Shown here in pieces: positions 33,373-42,643 of a stretch of DNA of 64,000 bases. A program made the position numbers and the translations under genes. The notes under the pieces are model-generated. The model was given only the letters and a program-made list of their open reading frames with translations, had not been told where the DNA came from and did not search any database. Location: the NCBI GenBank assembly GCA_016195325.1, contig JACPZX010000085.1, positions 1-64,000 of the forward strand, read 5' to 3'. Each line of letters opens with the position of its first letter. Within the stretch, counting starts at the first letter, position 1. The DNA is from Acidobacteriota bacterium (lineage in GTDB: Bacteria > Acidobacteriota > Polarisedimenticolia > JACPZX01).

Positions 33373-34194
33373 GTGACGGTCGGCGACGCGCACTGCCACC
33401 TCGCCGACCTTCCGGAGCCGGACGAGGCCGTCGCCGAAGCGCGCGCCGCCGGCGTCTCCGTCCTCCTCGCCGTCTCGATGACGCCGGACGATGCGCTCCT
33501 CACCCTCGATCTGAAGCGGCGACATCCCGGCGTCGTCCTCGCCGGGGTCGGCCTCCATCCCTCGCGCGTTCCGGGGCTCACCGACGAACAAGCGGCGGCG
33601 GAGCTCGGGCTCGTGGCGGAACGGGTGAAGGCCGCGGACTTCGTCGGCGAGATCGGCCTCGATTACAGGGACGCTCCGGATTCGGTGGACCAGCGCCGCC
33701 AGCGCGAGATCCTCGATCGACTGCTCGACGTGGCAGAGCGCGCGCGGCTTCCCGTCAACATGCACTCGCGGCGCGCCGACGGTGAGATCGTCGATATCGC
33801 CGCGGCCTTCACGGGGCGCACGGGGTTGCCGGCTCTGCTCCACTGGTTCACGCATTCGAGGAGACTCGCACGGCGGTGCGCCGACGCGGGCGTCTACATC
33901 TCCGCCGGACCTTCGATCCAGATCGACCCCACGCAGGCTCGCGTCGCCCGCGCGATCGATCCGGATCTCGTCCTCGTCGAGACCGACAGCCCCGTCGAGT
34001 ACGCGGGGGTGCGGGCGTCGCCGGCGTGGGCGCAGCGGGTGGCGCAGGCCCTCGCAGCGGCGCGAGGGGAGAGCCCGGATCGCCTCCGCGAGAGGCTCTC
34101 GGCGAATCTCGGCCGGTACCTCGGCCGCGAGATCTCCCCCGTTCCGCCGGCCCCTACTCCCGACCCATCCGGACGAGGACGACCGCGTACTTGA
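33373..34194 (+). CDS. tatD: TatD-family metal-dependent deoxyribonuclease
   Basis: 273 residues starting at GTG 33373, two bases after the OPT stop. Metal ligands of the TIM barrel are all in place: DAHCH, GEIGLDY, NMHSR, LLHWFTHS and VETDSP. The last ~15 residues are Pro/Arg-rich and overlap 41 bases of the convergent methyltransferase gene. Confidence 0.92.
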   Translation: MTVGDAHCHLADLPEPDEAVAEARAAGVSVLLAVSMTPDDALLTLDLKRRHPGVVLAGVGLHPSRVPGLTDEQAAAELGLVAERVKAADFVGEIGLDYRDAPDSVDQRRQREILDRLLDVAERARLPVNMHSRRADGEIVDIAAAFTGRTGLPALLHWFTHSRRLARRCADAGVYISAGPSIQIDPTQARVARAIDPDLVLVETDSPVEYAGVRASPAWAQRVAQALAAARGESPDRLRERLSANLGRYLGREISPVPPAPTPDPSGRGRPRT

Positions 34195-34789
34195 GGTCCT
34201 CCGCCCCGAGCCCCATCGTGATCTGGAACGAGGGTTTGCCGATCCACGTGTCCTGCCCCCAGAACGCGGCGGGCCGTCCGGGGAAATGGGCGGCGGTCAG
34301 CGCCTTGACGTCCTCGAGGGTGTAGACGCGCCGGTGGAAAGGGTTGTCCGTGAGGTCGTTGAGAGGAATCGAGAAGACGAACCACTCGCGGCACGTTGCC
34401 GCCACCGAATCGAGGAAGGGGCCGGGATCGGCCAGGTGCTCGATCGTCTCGAACGAGACGACGACGTCGTACTCCTCGGTGATCGGCTCGCGTTCGAGGT
34501 CGAGTCGGTAGAATCGGTGCGGCGCCGTGAAGGTGTTGATGCGGCGCGCGTACGTGAGCGCCTCGTTGGACAGGTCGAGGCCGTGCACCTCGCGCGCCCC
34601 GGCCGAGAGGAGGGCGGTGCCATAGCCGGATCCGCACGCGGCGTCGAGGACTTTCTTGCCGAACGTCCACTCCATCGCGAAGACGTAGCGGGCGAGGTGG
34701 TCGCGGTACGTCGCGTAGTGCTCGCCGACGTCGGTCGGCACGATCCGCTCGCCCGTGTACCGGTAGCTCGACAGGACCTCGTCCTTCAC
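34154..34789 (-). CDS. Class I SAM-dependent methyltransferase
   Basis: 211 residues. SAM-binding motif I VLDAACGSGYGTALL, motif II VHGLDLSNEALTYAR, and VVSFETIEHLADPGPFL match UbiE/Methyltransf_11-type enzymes. The C-terminal part ends in a beta pair (YAVVLVRMGRE). Substrate not predictable. It lies 12 bases after the GST gene on the same strand and overlaps the TatD 3' end in antisense. Confidence 0.9.
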   Translation of the reverse strand: MKDEVLSSYRYTGERIVPTDVGEHYATYRDHLARYVFAMEWTFGKKVLDAACGSGYGTALLSAGAREVHGLDLSNEALTYARRINTFTAPHRFYRLDLEREPITEEYDVVVSFETIEHLADPGPFLDSVAATCREWFVFSIPLNDLTDNPFHRRVYTLEDVKALTAAHFPGRPAAFWGQDTWIGKPSFQITMGLGAEDLKYAVVLVRMGRE

Positions 34790-34801
34790 CGATTGCCTCC
34801 T

Positions 34802-35419
34802 TCAGTAGCGGGGCCTCGGGTCCATGCGCCGGATCCATGATTCGATCCCGGGATGGGTCTTGCCGAGGGGCTGGTAGTCGGTCAGGATCCTGTGGAACAG
34901 TTCGCTGTCTTCGGGAACCGGCGGGTGGAGTGAGTAGCGGAGGAACGGGTAGGCGGCGCAATCGGCCGCGGAGAACTCGCCCATCAGGTGATCGCGCCCG
35001 TGCAGCATCCCCTCGAAGACTTCGAGCGCGTCGGTCATCGACTTTCCGAGGCGCGCGATGCGCGCGGCGTCGGGGTGCGGCTCGTTCATCTCCGCTTCCA
35101 TGTCGTTGGGCGGCCGCTTCCAGACCCGGTTGAACCAGTCGATGAAGACGAGCATCTCGGCGCGGCGCGCCGGGTCCTTCGGGTACAGCGGCCTTTCCGG
35201 ATACCGGTCCTCGAGCCAGCGGACGATCTCCATCGAGTCGAAGACGACCGTGCCGCCGTCGTCGATCACGGGGACGAGATCCTGGCCGCTGACCTTGCGG
35301 ACGACGCTTCGATCCTTCGGATCGATCTCCACCGGATCGAAGGGGAGCCGCTTGTGGGCGAGGGCGAGCGCCACGCGCTCGGCGTTCGTGGAGTACCTGA
35401 ATCGATAGAGACGGATCAT
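34802..35419 (-). CDS. Glutathione S-transferase-family protein
   Basis: 205 residues. Thioredoxin-like domain (RLYRFRYSTNAERVALALAHKRLPFDPVEID ... VSGQDLVPVIDDGGTVVFDSMEIVRWLEDRYP) followed by the helical GST domain (HLMGEFSAADCAAYPFLRYSL). The start ATG 35419 is chosen because GAGGAGG ends six bases upstream, directly before the preceding in-frame ATG at 35425. Cytosolic conjugation or stress enzyme; active residue is Ser or Tyr near residue 8-9. Confidence 0.93.
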   Translation of the reverse strand: MIRLYRFRYSTNAERVALALAHKRLPFDPVEIDPKDRSVVRKVSGQDLVPVIDDGGTVVFDSMEIVRWLEDRYPERPLYPKDPARRAEMLVFIDWFNRVWKRPPNDMEAEMNEPHPDAARIARLGKSMTDALEVFEGMLHGRDHLMGEFSAADCAAYPFLRYSLHPPVPEDSELFHRILTDYQPLGKTHPGIESWIRRMDPRPRY

Positions 35420-35487
35420 CGTCATCCTCCTCGCCGCCCTCCTCCGCGAGGGCCGGATCGAAGCGGTAGGATACACGACGCTGGCGG

Positions 35488-36396
35488 ATGGGGGGCTTCA
35501 GGGAGATGATCGTCGGCGAGATCGAATGCCGCACGCTCGTCAACAGGACGGGGGGATTCCTCTCCGGATTCACCCACACGATCAACCCGTACCACGGGTG
35601 CGCCTACGGGAGGACTCTGTGCGGCGTCCCCGACTACGCCCCCGAGATCGTCCGGGGCTTCGGCGAGACGCGCGCGTGGGGGACGTATCTCGACGCGAAG
35701 GTGAACGCGCCCGGGATCTACGCCGCCGATCACGATCGGATCCGTCGCTCCCCGGATCCGTCGCTCCGCATCTACATGAGCAGCGTGACCGACCCCTACC
35801 CACCTCACGAGATTCGGCTGCGGATCACGTCCCGGATCCTCGAGGCGATGCTCGACAGGCCCCCGGATCTGCTGGCGCTCCAGACCCACACGCCGAACCC
35901 GCTCTGGGACGAGGATCGGCTGGCCGCGCTCTCCGCGCGATGCGCCCTCTCGATCCAGATCAGCGTGGAGACCGACCGTGAGAGCTTTCCGCCCCCCTTC
36001 CCGAAGCACGCCTACCCCGTGGGAGAGCGCATCGCGGCCCTCGCCCGCCTGCGCCGGCGCGGGCTCCGGACCGTGGCCGTCGTCGCCCCGCTCTGGCCCA
36101 TCGACGACCTCACGGCGTTCGACGTGCGGCTCGGCGAGGCGGCCGACTTCGTCGTTCTCGACCACTACCTGCTCGGCGACGGATCGAAGGACGGGATGCG
36201 GACCCGGCGCCGGCTGGCCCTCGCGGGCCGGACGTTTCCGGAGCTGCTCGTCGCCGCGGGATACGCGGAGTGGACCCGGGGCGAGGCGCTCGATCGCGTG
36301 CGCGACGCGTTCGTCGCGCGGCTCGGCGCGGAGCGCGTCGGCGTCTCGAAAGAAGGATTCCACCGCGCGGCGCACGGGCTCGTCGGGAACCGCTAG
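35488..36396 (+). CDS. Spore-photolyase-like radical SAM homologue with incomplete Cys motif
   Basis: 302 residues matching the SPL-type radical SAM family: GFTHTINPYHGCAYGRTLCG, SSVTDPYPPHE, LQTHTPNPLWDED, SIQISVETD. The cluster loop has only Cys38 and Cys45; the third Cys expected in CxxxCxxC or CxxxxxxCGxxC is replaced (Arg in the first alignment, Asp49 in the second). Either the protein no longer makes the [4Fe-4S]-SAM radical, or the ligand differs. Start ATG 35488 or 35506; neither has a strong ribosome site. Stop overlaps the convergent M28 stop at CTAG. Confidence 0.8.
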   Translation: MGGFREMIVGEIECRTLVNRTGGFLSGFTHTINPYHGCAYGRTLCGVPDYAPEIVRGFGETRAWGTYLDAKVNAPGIYAADHDRIRRSPDPSLRIYMSSVTDPYPPHEIRLRITSRILEAMLDRPPDLLALQTHTPNPLWDEDRLAALSARCALSIQISVETDRESFPPPFPKHAYPVGERIAALARLRRRGLRTVAVVAPLWPIDDLTAFDVRLGEAADFVVLDHYLLGDGSKDGMRTRRRLALAGRTFPELLVAAGYAEWTRGEALDRVRDAFVARLGAERVGVSKEGFHRAAHGLVGNR

Positions 36397-37913
36397 GGGC
36401 GCGCTCCGCTCTTTCCGGAGATCCACTCCTCCCACTGACCGAAGGCTTTCATCTGCTGGTCCAGCCGCGTCTCCTTCAGGAGCGCGTCGACCTCCGCGCG
36501 CGACTGCCGCCGGCCGGGCCGCTCCTTCGCTTCGGCGAGGCCGTAGACCAGCGCGGCGGCGATGGCGGCGCTCGCGCGCGCCTCGCGCGCGTTCAGGCGC
36601 TCGAAGACGTCCGATTCGGCGTGGTAGTCCGGAAGGTACGGGATGGGATCCTGATCCGCGACGAAGTTCGGGACCCCCGCGAGGAGGAAGTCGAAGTTGT
36701 CGGTGCCGTCGATCCCGTCGTGGCGGTGCGTGAACGGACCGAGCGCGGCGACCGGGGCGAGCGCCGCGTCGAGCGGCCGGCGCAGCTCGTCGCGTCCGTC
36801 GAGATAGAACCCGGAGGTGTGGCCCGAGCCGGTGTCGAAGACGATCGCGGCGACATGGCCGTCCATCTCGGCCCCGTGCCGCTTCACGTACCCGCTCGAT
36901 CCGAAGAGACCCTGCTCCTCGCCCGAGAAGAGGACGAACCTCACGGTGCGGCGGGGAACGATGCCGAGCTCGCGGAATGCGCGCGCCACGTCGAGCACGA
37001 GCGCGGCGTTGACGCCGTTGTCCTCCTCGCCCGTTCCCAGGTCCCACGAGTCGAGGTGCGCGCCGAGGAGAACGATCTCGTCCGGCTTCTCCCGGCCGCG
37101 GATCTCCGCGACGACGTTCTTGGCCTCGTACGCGCCGCCCGTTCGATTGGCGAGATCGAGGCGCACTCTCGGGGGTTGTCCGCCTGGCTCCGCGAGCAGC
37201 CGCCCGAGGCGCTCCGCCCCCTCGCGCGAGACGATGGCCACCGGGAACGGCGCCATCTCGCCGTGGATGCTGATCGGGTGGCGGTAGAGGAGGCCTCGCG
37301 GACGCGTCGACTGCAGAAGGAGCGCCGCCATCCCCGCGCTCTTCGCCGCCGCGATCATCGGCGCGTTCTTCATGTACTCGGCGAACAGATCGTCGAACGT
37401 GCGCATCTCGGCGGATCGCACGAGGGCGATCGCCCCCCGGGCGCCGGCGCCGAGCTTCTCGAAATCGGCCGCGGTCCCCGCGCCCGCGTCGACCAGGGGC
37501 GCCTCGAGGCCTCCAGCAGGGGTGGAAGGTGCGTAGGGCGCGGCCGCGAGCCGGAACGGGAAGGCGACGGGCGCGACGCAGGCGGCCTCCGCCCGATCGC
37601 CGAGCCAGAGGCCCGGCACGGTGAAGGTCTCGAGGGTCACCGACTCGACGCCCGCGGCGCGGAACTTCGCGGCCGCCCAGTCCACGGCTCGATCCAGCGC
37701 GGGCGAGCCGGTGGGCCGTCCGCCGATCCGATCGCACAGCTCCCTCAGGTCATCGACGAGGGGCGTCTCGCCGAGCGCGCGCGCCACGAGAGCCCGCACC
37801 GCCGGATCTCCCGGGACGGGGGCCGCGGCGGCCACTGGAACGATGAGCGCGAGGGCGGCGAGCGCCGAGGCGATCGGCGTTCGCACGCGGAATCCGGACT
37901 CCTGTCTCGTCAT
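36393..37913 (-). CDS. Secreted M28-family zinc peptidase
   Basis: 506 residues. ATG 37913 follows GGAGGAG closely; the extra upstream ATGs lie inside the neighbour. Signal peptide ~12-34 (RTPIASALAALALIVPVAAAA). A PA-type insert region comes before the catalytic domain. Zinc ligands and catalytic residues: GAHLDSWDLGTGEEDNG (His, Asp), FSGEEQGLFGS (Glu pair), FDTGSGH and YHAESDVFE (His). Probably a periplasmic aminopeptidase/carboxypeptidase. Eleven bases downstream of the SRPBCC gene. Confidence 0.92.
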   Translation of the reverse strand: MTRQESGFRVRTPIASALAALALIVPVAAAAPVPGDPAVRALVARALGETPLVDDLRELCDRIGGRPTGSPALDRAVDWAAAKFRAAGVESVTLETFTVPGLWLGDRAEAACVAPVAFPFRLAAAPYAPSTPAGGLEAPLVDAGAGTAADFEKLGAGARGAIALVRSAEMRTFDDLFAEYMKNAPMIAAAKSAGMAALLLQSTRPRGLLYRHPISIHGEMAPFPVAIVSREGAERLGRLLAEPGGQPPRVRLDLANRTGGAYEAKNVVAEIRGREKPDEIVLLGAHLDSWDLGTGEEDNGVNAALVLDVARAFRELGIVPRRTVRFVLFSGEEQGLFGSSGYVKRHGAEMDGHVAAIVFDTGSGHTSGFYLDGRDELRRPLDAALAPVAALGPFTHRHDGIDGTDNFDFLLAGVPNFVADQDPIPYLPDYHAESDVFERLNAREARASAAIAAALVYGLAEAKERPGRRQSRAEVDALLKETRLDQQMKAFGQWEEWISGKSGARP

Positions 37914-37924
37914 GCTCTCCTCCA

Positions 37925-38764
37925 TCAGTGGACCGTCCCGGTCCCGCTCACCGACGCCACGAGGCGATCGATCGCCTTCGCCATGCCCCGTTCGATCTTC
38001 GACGCCCGTTCCTCGCCGATCTCCCAGCCGATGCCGCGGACCGCCACGGCCCGCTGATTCGGTCCGAGCGAGAAGGCCTTCAGCTCGCAGACGCCGCCGA
38101 TCTCGTCCCACGACAGCGCCACCTCGCGCCGCGTGACGGCGAGGACCCGGCCGCTCATCGTGCCTCCACCTCGGAGCTCGAGATGGTAGAGCGCCCCGGC
38201 CTCGCCGCGGATGGAGCCCGAGGCCGTGAGCCACTCACGAAGCCACGGCTCCTCGAGAAAATACGGCAGGAGCCCCTCGTACGCGAAGACCGCGGGCTGC
38301 ATCGCGAAGAAGGCCGCCTTGGGTCGCCCGTAGTGCCTCTCGAGGTACTCCTTGAGGATGGCGAGCGCCATCTCCCAGCCCGAGAGAACTCCCTCGTGCT
38401 CCTCCTCGGTCGCCTCGCCCGCGCTGAACCCGGAGTTGACGATCGTGAGCGTCGTCTCGACATCGGAGCCGGCGATCAGCACTTCGAGGAAGAAAGGCCT
38501 GCGTCCCGGCGGCGAGCCGCGCAAGACGAGCCGCGAGGGAGGCGTGGCGACGAGCACCTCATACGGGAACCGGGCGCCGAATCTCTCGAAGATCCAGGTG
38601 AAGCTCCGGCCCGGCCGGACCTCTCCCTCGGTCCGGTCGGTGAACCACTGCGAGAGCTTCGCCGGGTCCGCCCACGCCGACCATACGCGGTCCGCGGGCG
38701 TCGGCGTCCGCATCTCCACGCGGATCACGCGCCCGGTGTGCTCGAACGCATCGCTTGCCGTCAT
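37925..38764 (-). CDS. Tandem SRPBCC (AHSA1-like) domain protein
   Basis: 279 residues. Domain 1 (~10-140) is AHSA1-like: RVIRVEMRTPTPADRVWSAWADPAKLSQWFTDRTEGEVRPG and HEGVLSGWEMALAILKEYLE. Domain 2 (~150-279) starts FAYEGLLPYFLEEPWLREWL and repeats the fold with the C-terminal helix ERGMAKAIDRLVASV. Two copies in one chain are less common than one. Start ATG 38764 with GGAGAGG upstream. Hydrophobic-ligand binding; ligand unknown. Confidence 0.88.
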   Translation of the reverse strand: MTASDAFEHTGRVIRVEMRTPTPADRVWSAWADPAKLSQWFTDRTEGEVRPGRSFTWIFERFGARFPYEVLVATPPSRLVLRGSPPGRRPFFLEVLIAGSDVETTLTIVNSGFSAGEATEEEHEGVLSGWEMALAILKEYLERHYGRPKAAFFAMQPAVFAYEGLLPYFLEEPWLREWLTASGSIRGEAGALYHLELRGGGTMSGRVLAVTRREVALSWDEIGGVCELKAFSLGPNQRAVAVRGIGWEIGEERASKIERGMAKAIDRLVASVSGTGTVH

Positions 38765-38836
38765 CCTCTCCGCCGCCCCCTGCCATCTCCGTGGAGGGCT
38801 CATAATACGCGCTCGACGCGTGACAGGGAGGCCTCG

Positions 38837-39682
38837 ATGAGGACGGTGACGGATCGAATCGGCTCTGCGATGCCGGTCGTGGGCCAGGGGACGTGGAAGA
38901 TGGGGAGCGATGCCGGCCGGCGACGCGAGGAGATCGCCGCGCTGCGACTCGGATTCGATCTCGGGATGACGCTCGTCGACACCGCGGAGATGTACGGCGA
39001 CGGAGCGGCCGAGGCGCTGGTCGCCGAGGCGATGGCCGGCCGGAGGGACGGCGTCTTCGTCGTGACGAAGGTTCTGCCCCGGAACGCGTCGCGCTCAGGG
39101 ACGATCGCGGCCGCGGAGGCGAGCCTGAGGCGACTCGGGACGGATCGCATCGACCTCTACCTGCTTCACTGGAGGGGGACGTATCCCCTCGCCGGCACGA
39201 TCGAGGCGTTCTCGCGACTCCGCGAAGCGGGAAAGATCCTTGGCTACGGCGTCAGCAACTTCGACGTCACGGACCTGGAAGAGGCGGAGGCGCTCGATGG
39301 AGGGGTGGCGGTCGCCGCGAACCAGGTCTACTACAACCTCAGGCACCGAGGCATCGAGCGCGGCCTCATCCCATGGTGCGTTGACCGGAAAGTGACCGTG
39401 ATGGCGTACACCCCTCTCGACGATGGTCGTCTGGCCGGCTGCGGGACCGGTGGCGGCGCTGTCCAAGAGGTGGCGGCCCGTCACGGCGTCTCCGGCGCCA
39501 CGGTCTGCCTCGCGTGGGCCATCCGGTGCGAAGGCGTCGTCGCGGTCGCGAAGGCCTCGCGTGCGGAGCATGTCCGGCAGAACGCCGCGGCGGCGGCCCT
39601 CGCGCTGACTCCCGAGGATCTCCGCGACCTCGACGCGGGATTCCCCGCGCCGGCGCGGGCGATCCCGCTCGAAACGGTCTGA
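38837..39682 (+). CDS. Aldo/keto reductase
   Basis: 281 residues, (beta/alpha)8 NADPH reductase. Catalytic tetrad seen as Asp and Tyr in LVDTAEMYGDG, Lys in VTKVLPRN and His in LLHWRG; NADP-binding end AVAKASRAEHVRQNAAA. GGGAGG precedes ATG 38837. Reduces a carbonyl of unknown identity. Ends four bases before the convergent porin-like gene. Confidence 0.94.
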   Translation: MRTVTDRIGSAMPVVGQGTWKMGSDAGRRREEIAALRLGFDLGMTLVDTAEMYGDGAAEALVAEAMAGRRDGVFVVTKVLPRNASRSGTIAAAEASLRRLGTDRIDLYLLHWRGTYPLAGTIEAFSRLREAGKILGYGVSNFDVTDLEEAEALDGGVAVAANQVYYNLRHRGIERGLIPWCVDRKVTVMAYTPLDDGRLAGCGTGGGAVQEVAARHGVSGATVCLAWAIRCEGVVAVAKASRAEHVRQNAAAAALALTPEDLRDLDAGFPAPARAIPLETV

Positions 39683-39686
39683 ATCC

Positions 39687-40685
39687 TCAATCAAAGGTCT
39701 TCGAGATCCCGAAGATGACGCCGCCGCGCGGCGCGAGCTGCGATTCGTTCACGCGCTCGACGACGGGGGCCTGTCCGAAGATGTAGAAGACCGTGCCAGG
39801 AGAGGCCACGAACCGGAGGCCGGGTGTGAAGTTCACGATCGCGGCGCCGGTAGACGCCACGTTCGACCCCAGGAACTCGTCGCGGCGCGTCCATCGCGAA
39901 TCGAGCTGGAGCACCCACGTCGCCCTCTTTCCCGCGCGCCGATCGAATCCGACGTTGACGATCGCCTCGGCGCCCAGCCGGTACTCGAGCGCGTTCGCCC
40001 GGTTCCCTTGGTAGGAGCCCGAGACGAACCACTCGCCGGATCGGGGCGCCGGGTGGTACGCGTAGTAGATCGACGCGTTGAGCGCATACGCTCCCGTCCC
40101 CGGCTGGATCGTCGGCTCGTTGATCTCCCCCTCGCTGTCGAGGAGACGGTACGGGCCCGTCGGAAGCTTCACGGCCGCGCCGGCGACGAGGATCTGCTTC
40201 GGCCGGACGACGGCGGCGTACCTCGCGCCGATCCTCACGTCGCCGAAGCCGCTCGTGCCGTCGCCGTTCGTGAACGCCTCCGTCGCGGTGCCGACGTCGT
40301 TGACGTGCTCGTGACGCCGCTCGTTCAGGAACGGGATCGCGCCGAAGAGCGTGAGGCGTCCCGTCAGGCCGTAGTCGAGATCGAGTTGCATGAGGGTGTT
40401 CAGCGTCCGGATCTCGCGATGATGGTCGGGGACGATCGTGCCGTTCGAGAAGTCGATGGCCGGGGTGAGGACGTCCCCGGTCTCCCGGGAGCCGTCCAGG
40501 CCGCGGCTCTGGTCGACGTATCGGTAGGACAGATCGAACGTGAACGCCCCCTGGTCGTTGATCCCCTCGCGCGTTCCGGTGACGAGGAAGCAGTTCGCGG
40601 AGCCGCAGGTCGCGAGCGCCGGGGCGGCGCAGGCGACGGCGGCGAGGAGAACGAGCGGAACACGGGTGCGGACGGAGTGAGACAT
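39687..40685 (-). CDS. Outer-membrane beta-barrel protein
   Basis: 332 residues. Signal peptide 1-25 (VPLVLLAAVACAAPALA). The mature chain is alternating amphipathic strands (AFTFDLSYRYVDQS, IRTLNTLMQLDLDYGLTGRLTLFGAIPFL, GFGDVRIGARYAAV) and ends in an aromatic C-terminus (VIFGISKTFD), typical of barrel insertion. Resembles bacterial putative transporter or porin barrels. A Cys-rich secreted protein gene lies just upstream on the same strand. Confidence 0.88.
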   Translation of the reverse strand: MSHSVRTRVPLVLLAAVACAAPALATCGSANCFLVTGTREGINDQGAFTFDLSYRYVDQSRGLDGSRETGDVLTPAIDFSNGTIVPDHHREIRTLNTLMQLDLDYGLTGRLTLFGAIPFLNERRHEHVNDVGTATEAFTNGDGTSGFGDVRIGARYAAVVRPKQILVAGAAVKLPTGPYRLLDSEGEINEPTIQPGTGAYALNASIYYAYHPAPRSGEWFVSGSYQGNRANALEYRLGAEAIVNVGFDRRAGKRATWVLQLDSRWTRRDEFLGSNVASTGAAIVNFTPGLRFVASPGTVFYIFGQAPVVERVNESQLAPRGGVIFGISKTFD

Positions 40686-40740
40686 GCCGGTTTTCTCCAG
40701 TGAAGGATGGGTCGGTGATTCGGTGTCGTCGGGCCTGGAG

Positions 40741-41097
40741 TCAGGCGGCCGGTCGGGGAGGGTGCTCGTCGGGCGGGATGTCGTTCGCGGCGGCGTGCCA
40801 GCCGCGGCCGGAGACGGGATGACCCGAGATCGCAGGGGTGATGATTCCGGAGGGGCGGGGCATCAGCCCCTCGTGGACCGACACGGGGCCCGGTGCGCTT
40901 CCGTGTCCGCCGCAGCAGCCCGGGCGCATGGCGCACCCCCGGCTCACGGCGGCGGGTGCCCGGCAGCACGCGCCGTCGCATCCGCAGTCCGAGCCCCCGG
41001 CTGCGAAGAGGGGCGAGGCGGTGACGATCAGCAGAGCGAGAAGACATGAGGCGGCGAGAGAGCGCGACGGGTGACGTTGCGGTCGCCGCTGGAACAC
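40741..41097 (-). CDS. Small secreted Cys-rich protein
   Basis: 118 residues from GTG 41097, five bases after the upstream gene's stop. Signal peptide to ~33 (LAASCLLALLIVTASPLFAAGG). Then eight Cys in ~35 residues (SDCGCDGACCRAP, RGCAMRPGCCGGHG), followed by a His/Pro-rich tail. The Cys pairs suggest metal or disulfide chemistry. No known family. Probably in one transcript with the barrel gene. Confidence 0.62.
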   Translation of the reverse strand: MFQRRPQRHPSRSLAASCLLALLIVTASPLFAAGGSDCGCDGACCRAPAAVSRGCAMRPGCCGGHGSAPGPVSVHEGLMPRPSGIITPAISGHPVSGRGWHAAANDIPPDEHPPRPAA

Positions 41098-41102
41098 GTG
41101 GA

Positions 41103-41372
41103 CTACCGGTTCCCTTTGGGCCGGATGTCCTTCTGCTGCCCGTGGCCGTGTGTCGATTCGTGGACCGCTCCGGAGGCGTCGCCCGACGACGAGAGGGTCT
41201 CGCCTTCCCCGAGGAGCTCCAGATGGCCGTCCTTGATGAGTTTCTGAATGGCCGGCTTTTCGACGGCGGCGTCGGCGATCTGTCCGGTTTTCATTGGACC
41301 GAGGTGCAGCGTCCTGCCCTGTGGCAGCGGGATCTTGAGCGGCGACTTCGTCTTGTTGCGGATGTTTTTCAC
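41103..41372 (-). CDS. Conserved small hypothetical protein
   Basis: 89 residues. The N-terminal half, KNIRNKTKSPLKIPLPQGRTLHLGP followed by KTGQIADAAVEKPAIQKLIKDGHLELLG, belongs to a small uncharacterised family I recall from many bacteria. The C-terminal half is disordered (SSSGDASGAVHESTHGHG). Between DUF502 and the Cys-rich gene on the same strand. Confidence 0.78.
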   Translation of the reverse strand: MKNIRNKTKSPLKIPLPQGRTLHLGPMKTGQIADAAVEKPAIQKLIKDGHLELLGEGETLSSSGDASGAVHESTHGHGQQKDIRPKGNR

Positions 41373-41454
41373 GGTGATTCCTCCACGGCGCGCGGTTCCA
41401 CTGTACCCCAGCGCATGGCGCCGCGCATCTCCCGTTCCGTCGTCGGCGCCGGCT

Positions 41455-42048
41455 CTACGCCGCGGGCTCTCCCGACACGCCGCCGGAGACGATGAAGCTC
41501 ATGGCGGCGGTGCTGTCGACCCGGAGCGGCGTCGTGCGATCGCGTGGGACCACGACCAGATGTCCCGCAAAGTTGAAAGACGAGGGGAAGTACACCGCGA
41601 CATGGTCGGGAAGATCAAACTCCTCGAGGCTCGTGCGCGTGACGAACCCGACGGCCCGGACGTCGCTGTTCGGGACGAGCGTGACGAGCACAGGACGATC
41701 GAATCGCTTTTTCTCTCCGACGAAGGCGCCGACGAGATCCTGGATCGAACGGTAGACGAGCCGGACGAGGGGGAGCCGGTGAAAGATGCGCTCGGCGAGA
41801 CCGATGAGGTAGCTCATCAGGATGTTGCTCGCGACGAAGCCTGTCGCCGTGACGATTGCAAGGACCGCCAGGGCTCCCAGCCCGGGCATGCGGAACCCGA
41901 ACCGTCCTTCCAGGTCGATGAGTCCGTCGACCCATCTGAACGCCGTGACGAGGGTGTAGAGCGTGACCGCCGCGGGCGCGACGATGAGGAGCCCACGAAA
42001 GAAATAGGTCGCGAACGACGCGAGGACGGAGCGGCGGGTCGTCGACAT
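41455..42048 (-). CDS. DUF502-family membrane protein
   Basis: 197 residues. Two membrane segments near the N-terminus (FATYFFRGLLIVAPAAVTLYTL and GALAVLAIVTATGFVASNIL) then the DUF502 core (ERIFHRLPLVRLVYRSIQDLVGAF...FDRPVLVTLVPNSDVRAVGFVT) and DHVAVYFPSSFNFAGHLVVVPRD. ATG 42048 with GAGGTG upstream. Widespread, function unknown. Confidence 0.92.
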   Translation of the reverse strand: MSTTRRSVLASFATYFFRGLLIVAPAAVTLYTLVTAFRWVDGLIDLEGRFGFRMPGLGALAVLAIVTATGFVASNILMSYLIGLAERIFHRLPLVRLVYRSIQDLVGAFVGEKKRFDRPVLVTLVPNSDVRAVGFVTRTSLEEFDLPDHVAVYFPSSFNFAGHLVVVPRDRTTPLRVDSTAAMSFIVSGGVSGEPAA

Positions 42049-42643
42049 GGTCACCTCGTGCGCGCGATGCCGGCCGCGCTCCTGCTGGCCGTGCAGACAC
42101 GCGCCCCAGCCTACCATCGAGGGGCCGGCGGCTCGGAGCCCCTCGTGCGCTGACGCCGCATCGCGAGATGATCTGGAAAAATCCGACAAAGCGAACCAGA
42201 CGCAACCCGAGGTCTTTGCCCGAATCAGGTATTTCGAGCTCCACGCGAGAATCCCTTGAATTCCGCCGGAGACCGCAGTAAATATTGGCATCTCCCGCAA
42301 GGGATCTCCGGAGCGCCACCGTCGGTTCATCCGTCGCACGGTGGCCTGACCCGCTTCGGAGTCGAAAGCCGGAGCACCCCCTGCTGACTCCGGCACTTCG
42401 GCGAGATGGCGACGGGAGTCCGCCGCGTTGGAGTGCCTAGAAGCCCCGCAACCCACGACCATCGAGATCAAGAGAGTTCTGTCGCCGCCGGAGGCGCGCG
42501 TCTCGCTCCGCGCCCGGTCCACGTCCCCCGGCTGCGGGGAGTGTCGCCCGCCGGGAGCGCGTTAAGACATGCATGCCGTTGTGCAACACGACGTCAAACA
42601 GATTTCGACGAGGCCATCACCTTCACGAAAAGGGGGTTCATTG
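42049..42643. other. Intergenic region upstream of the Cys-rich repeat genes
   Basis: 595 bases between the DUF502 gene and the first Cys-rich gene. A possible but weak promoter TTGAAT-17-TAAATA lies at 42256-42284, which would give a leader of about 350 bases. I see no RNA gene, repeat or convincing small ORF. Confidence 0.5.
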
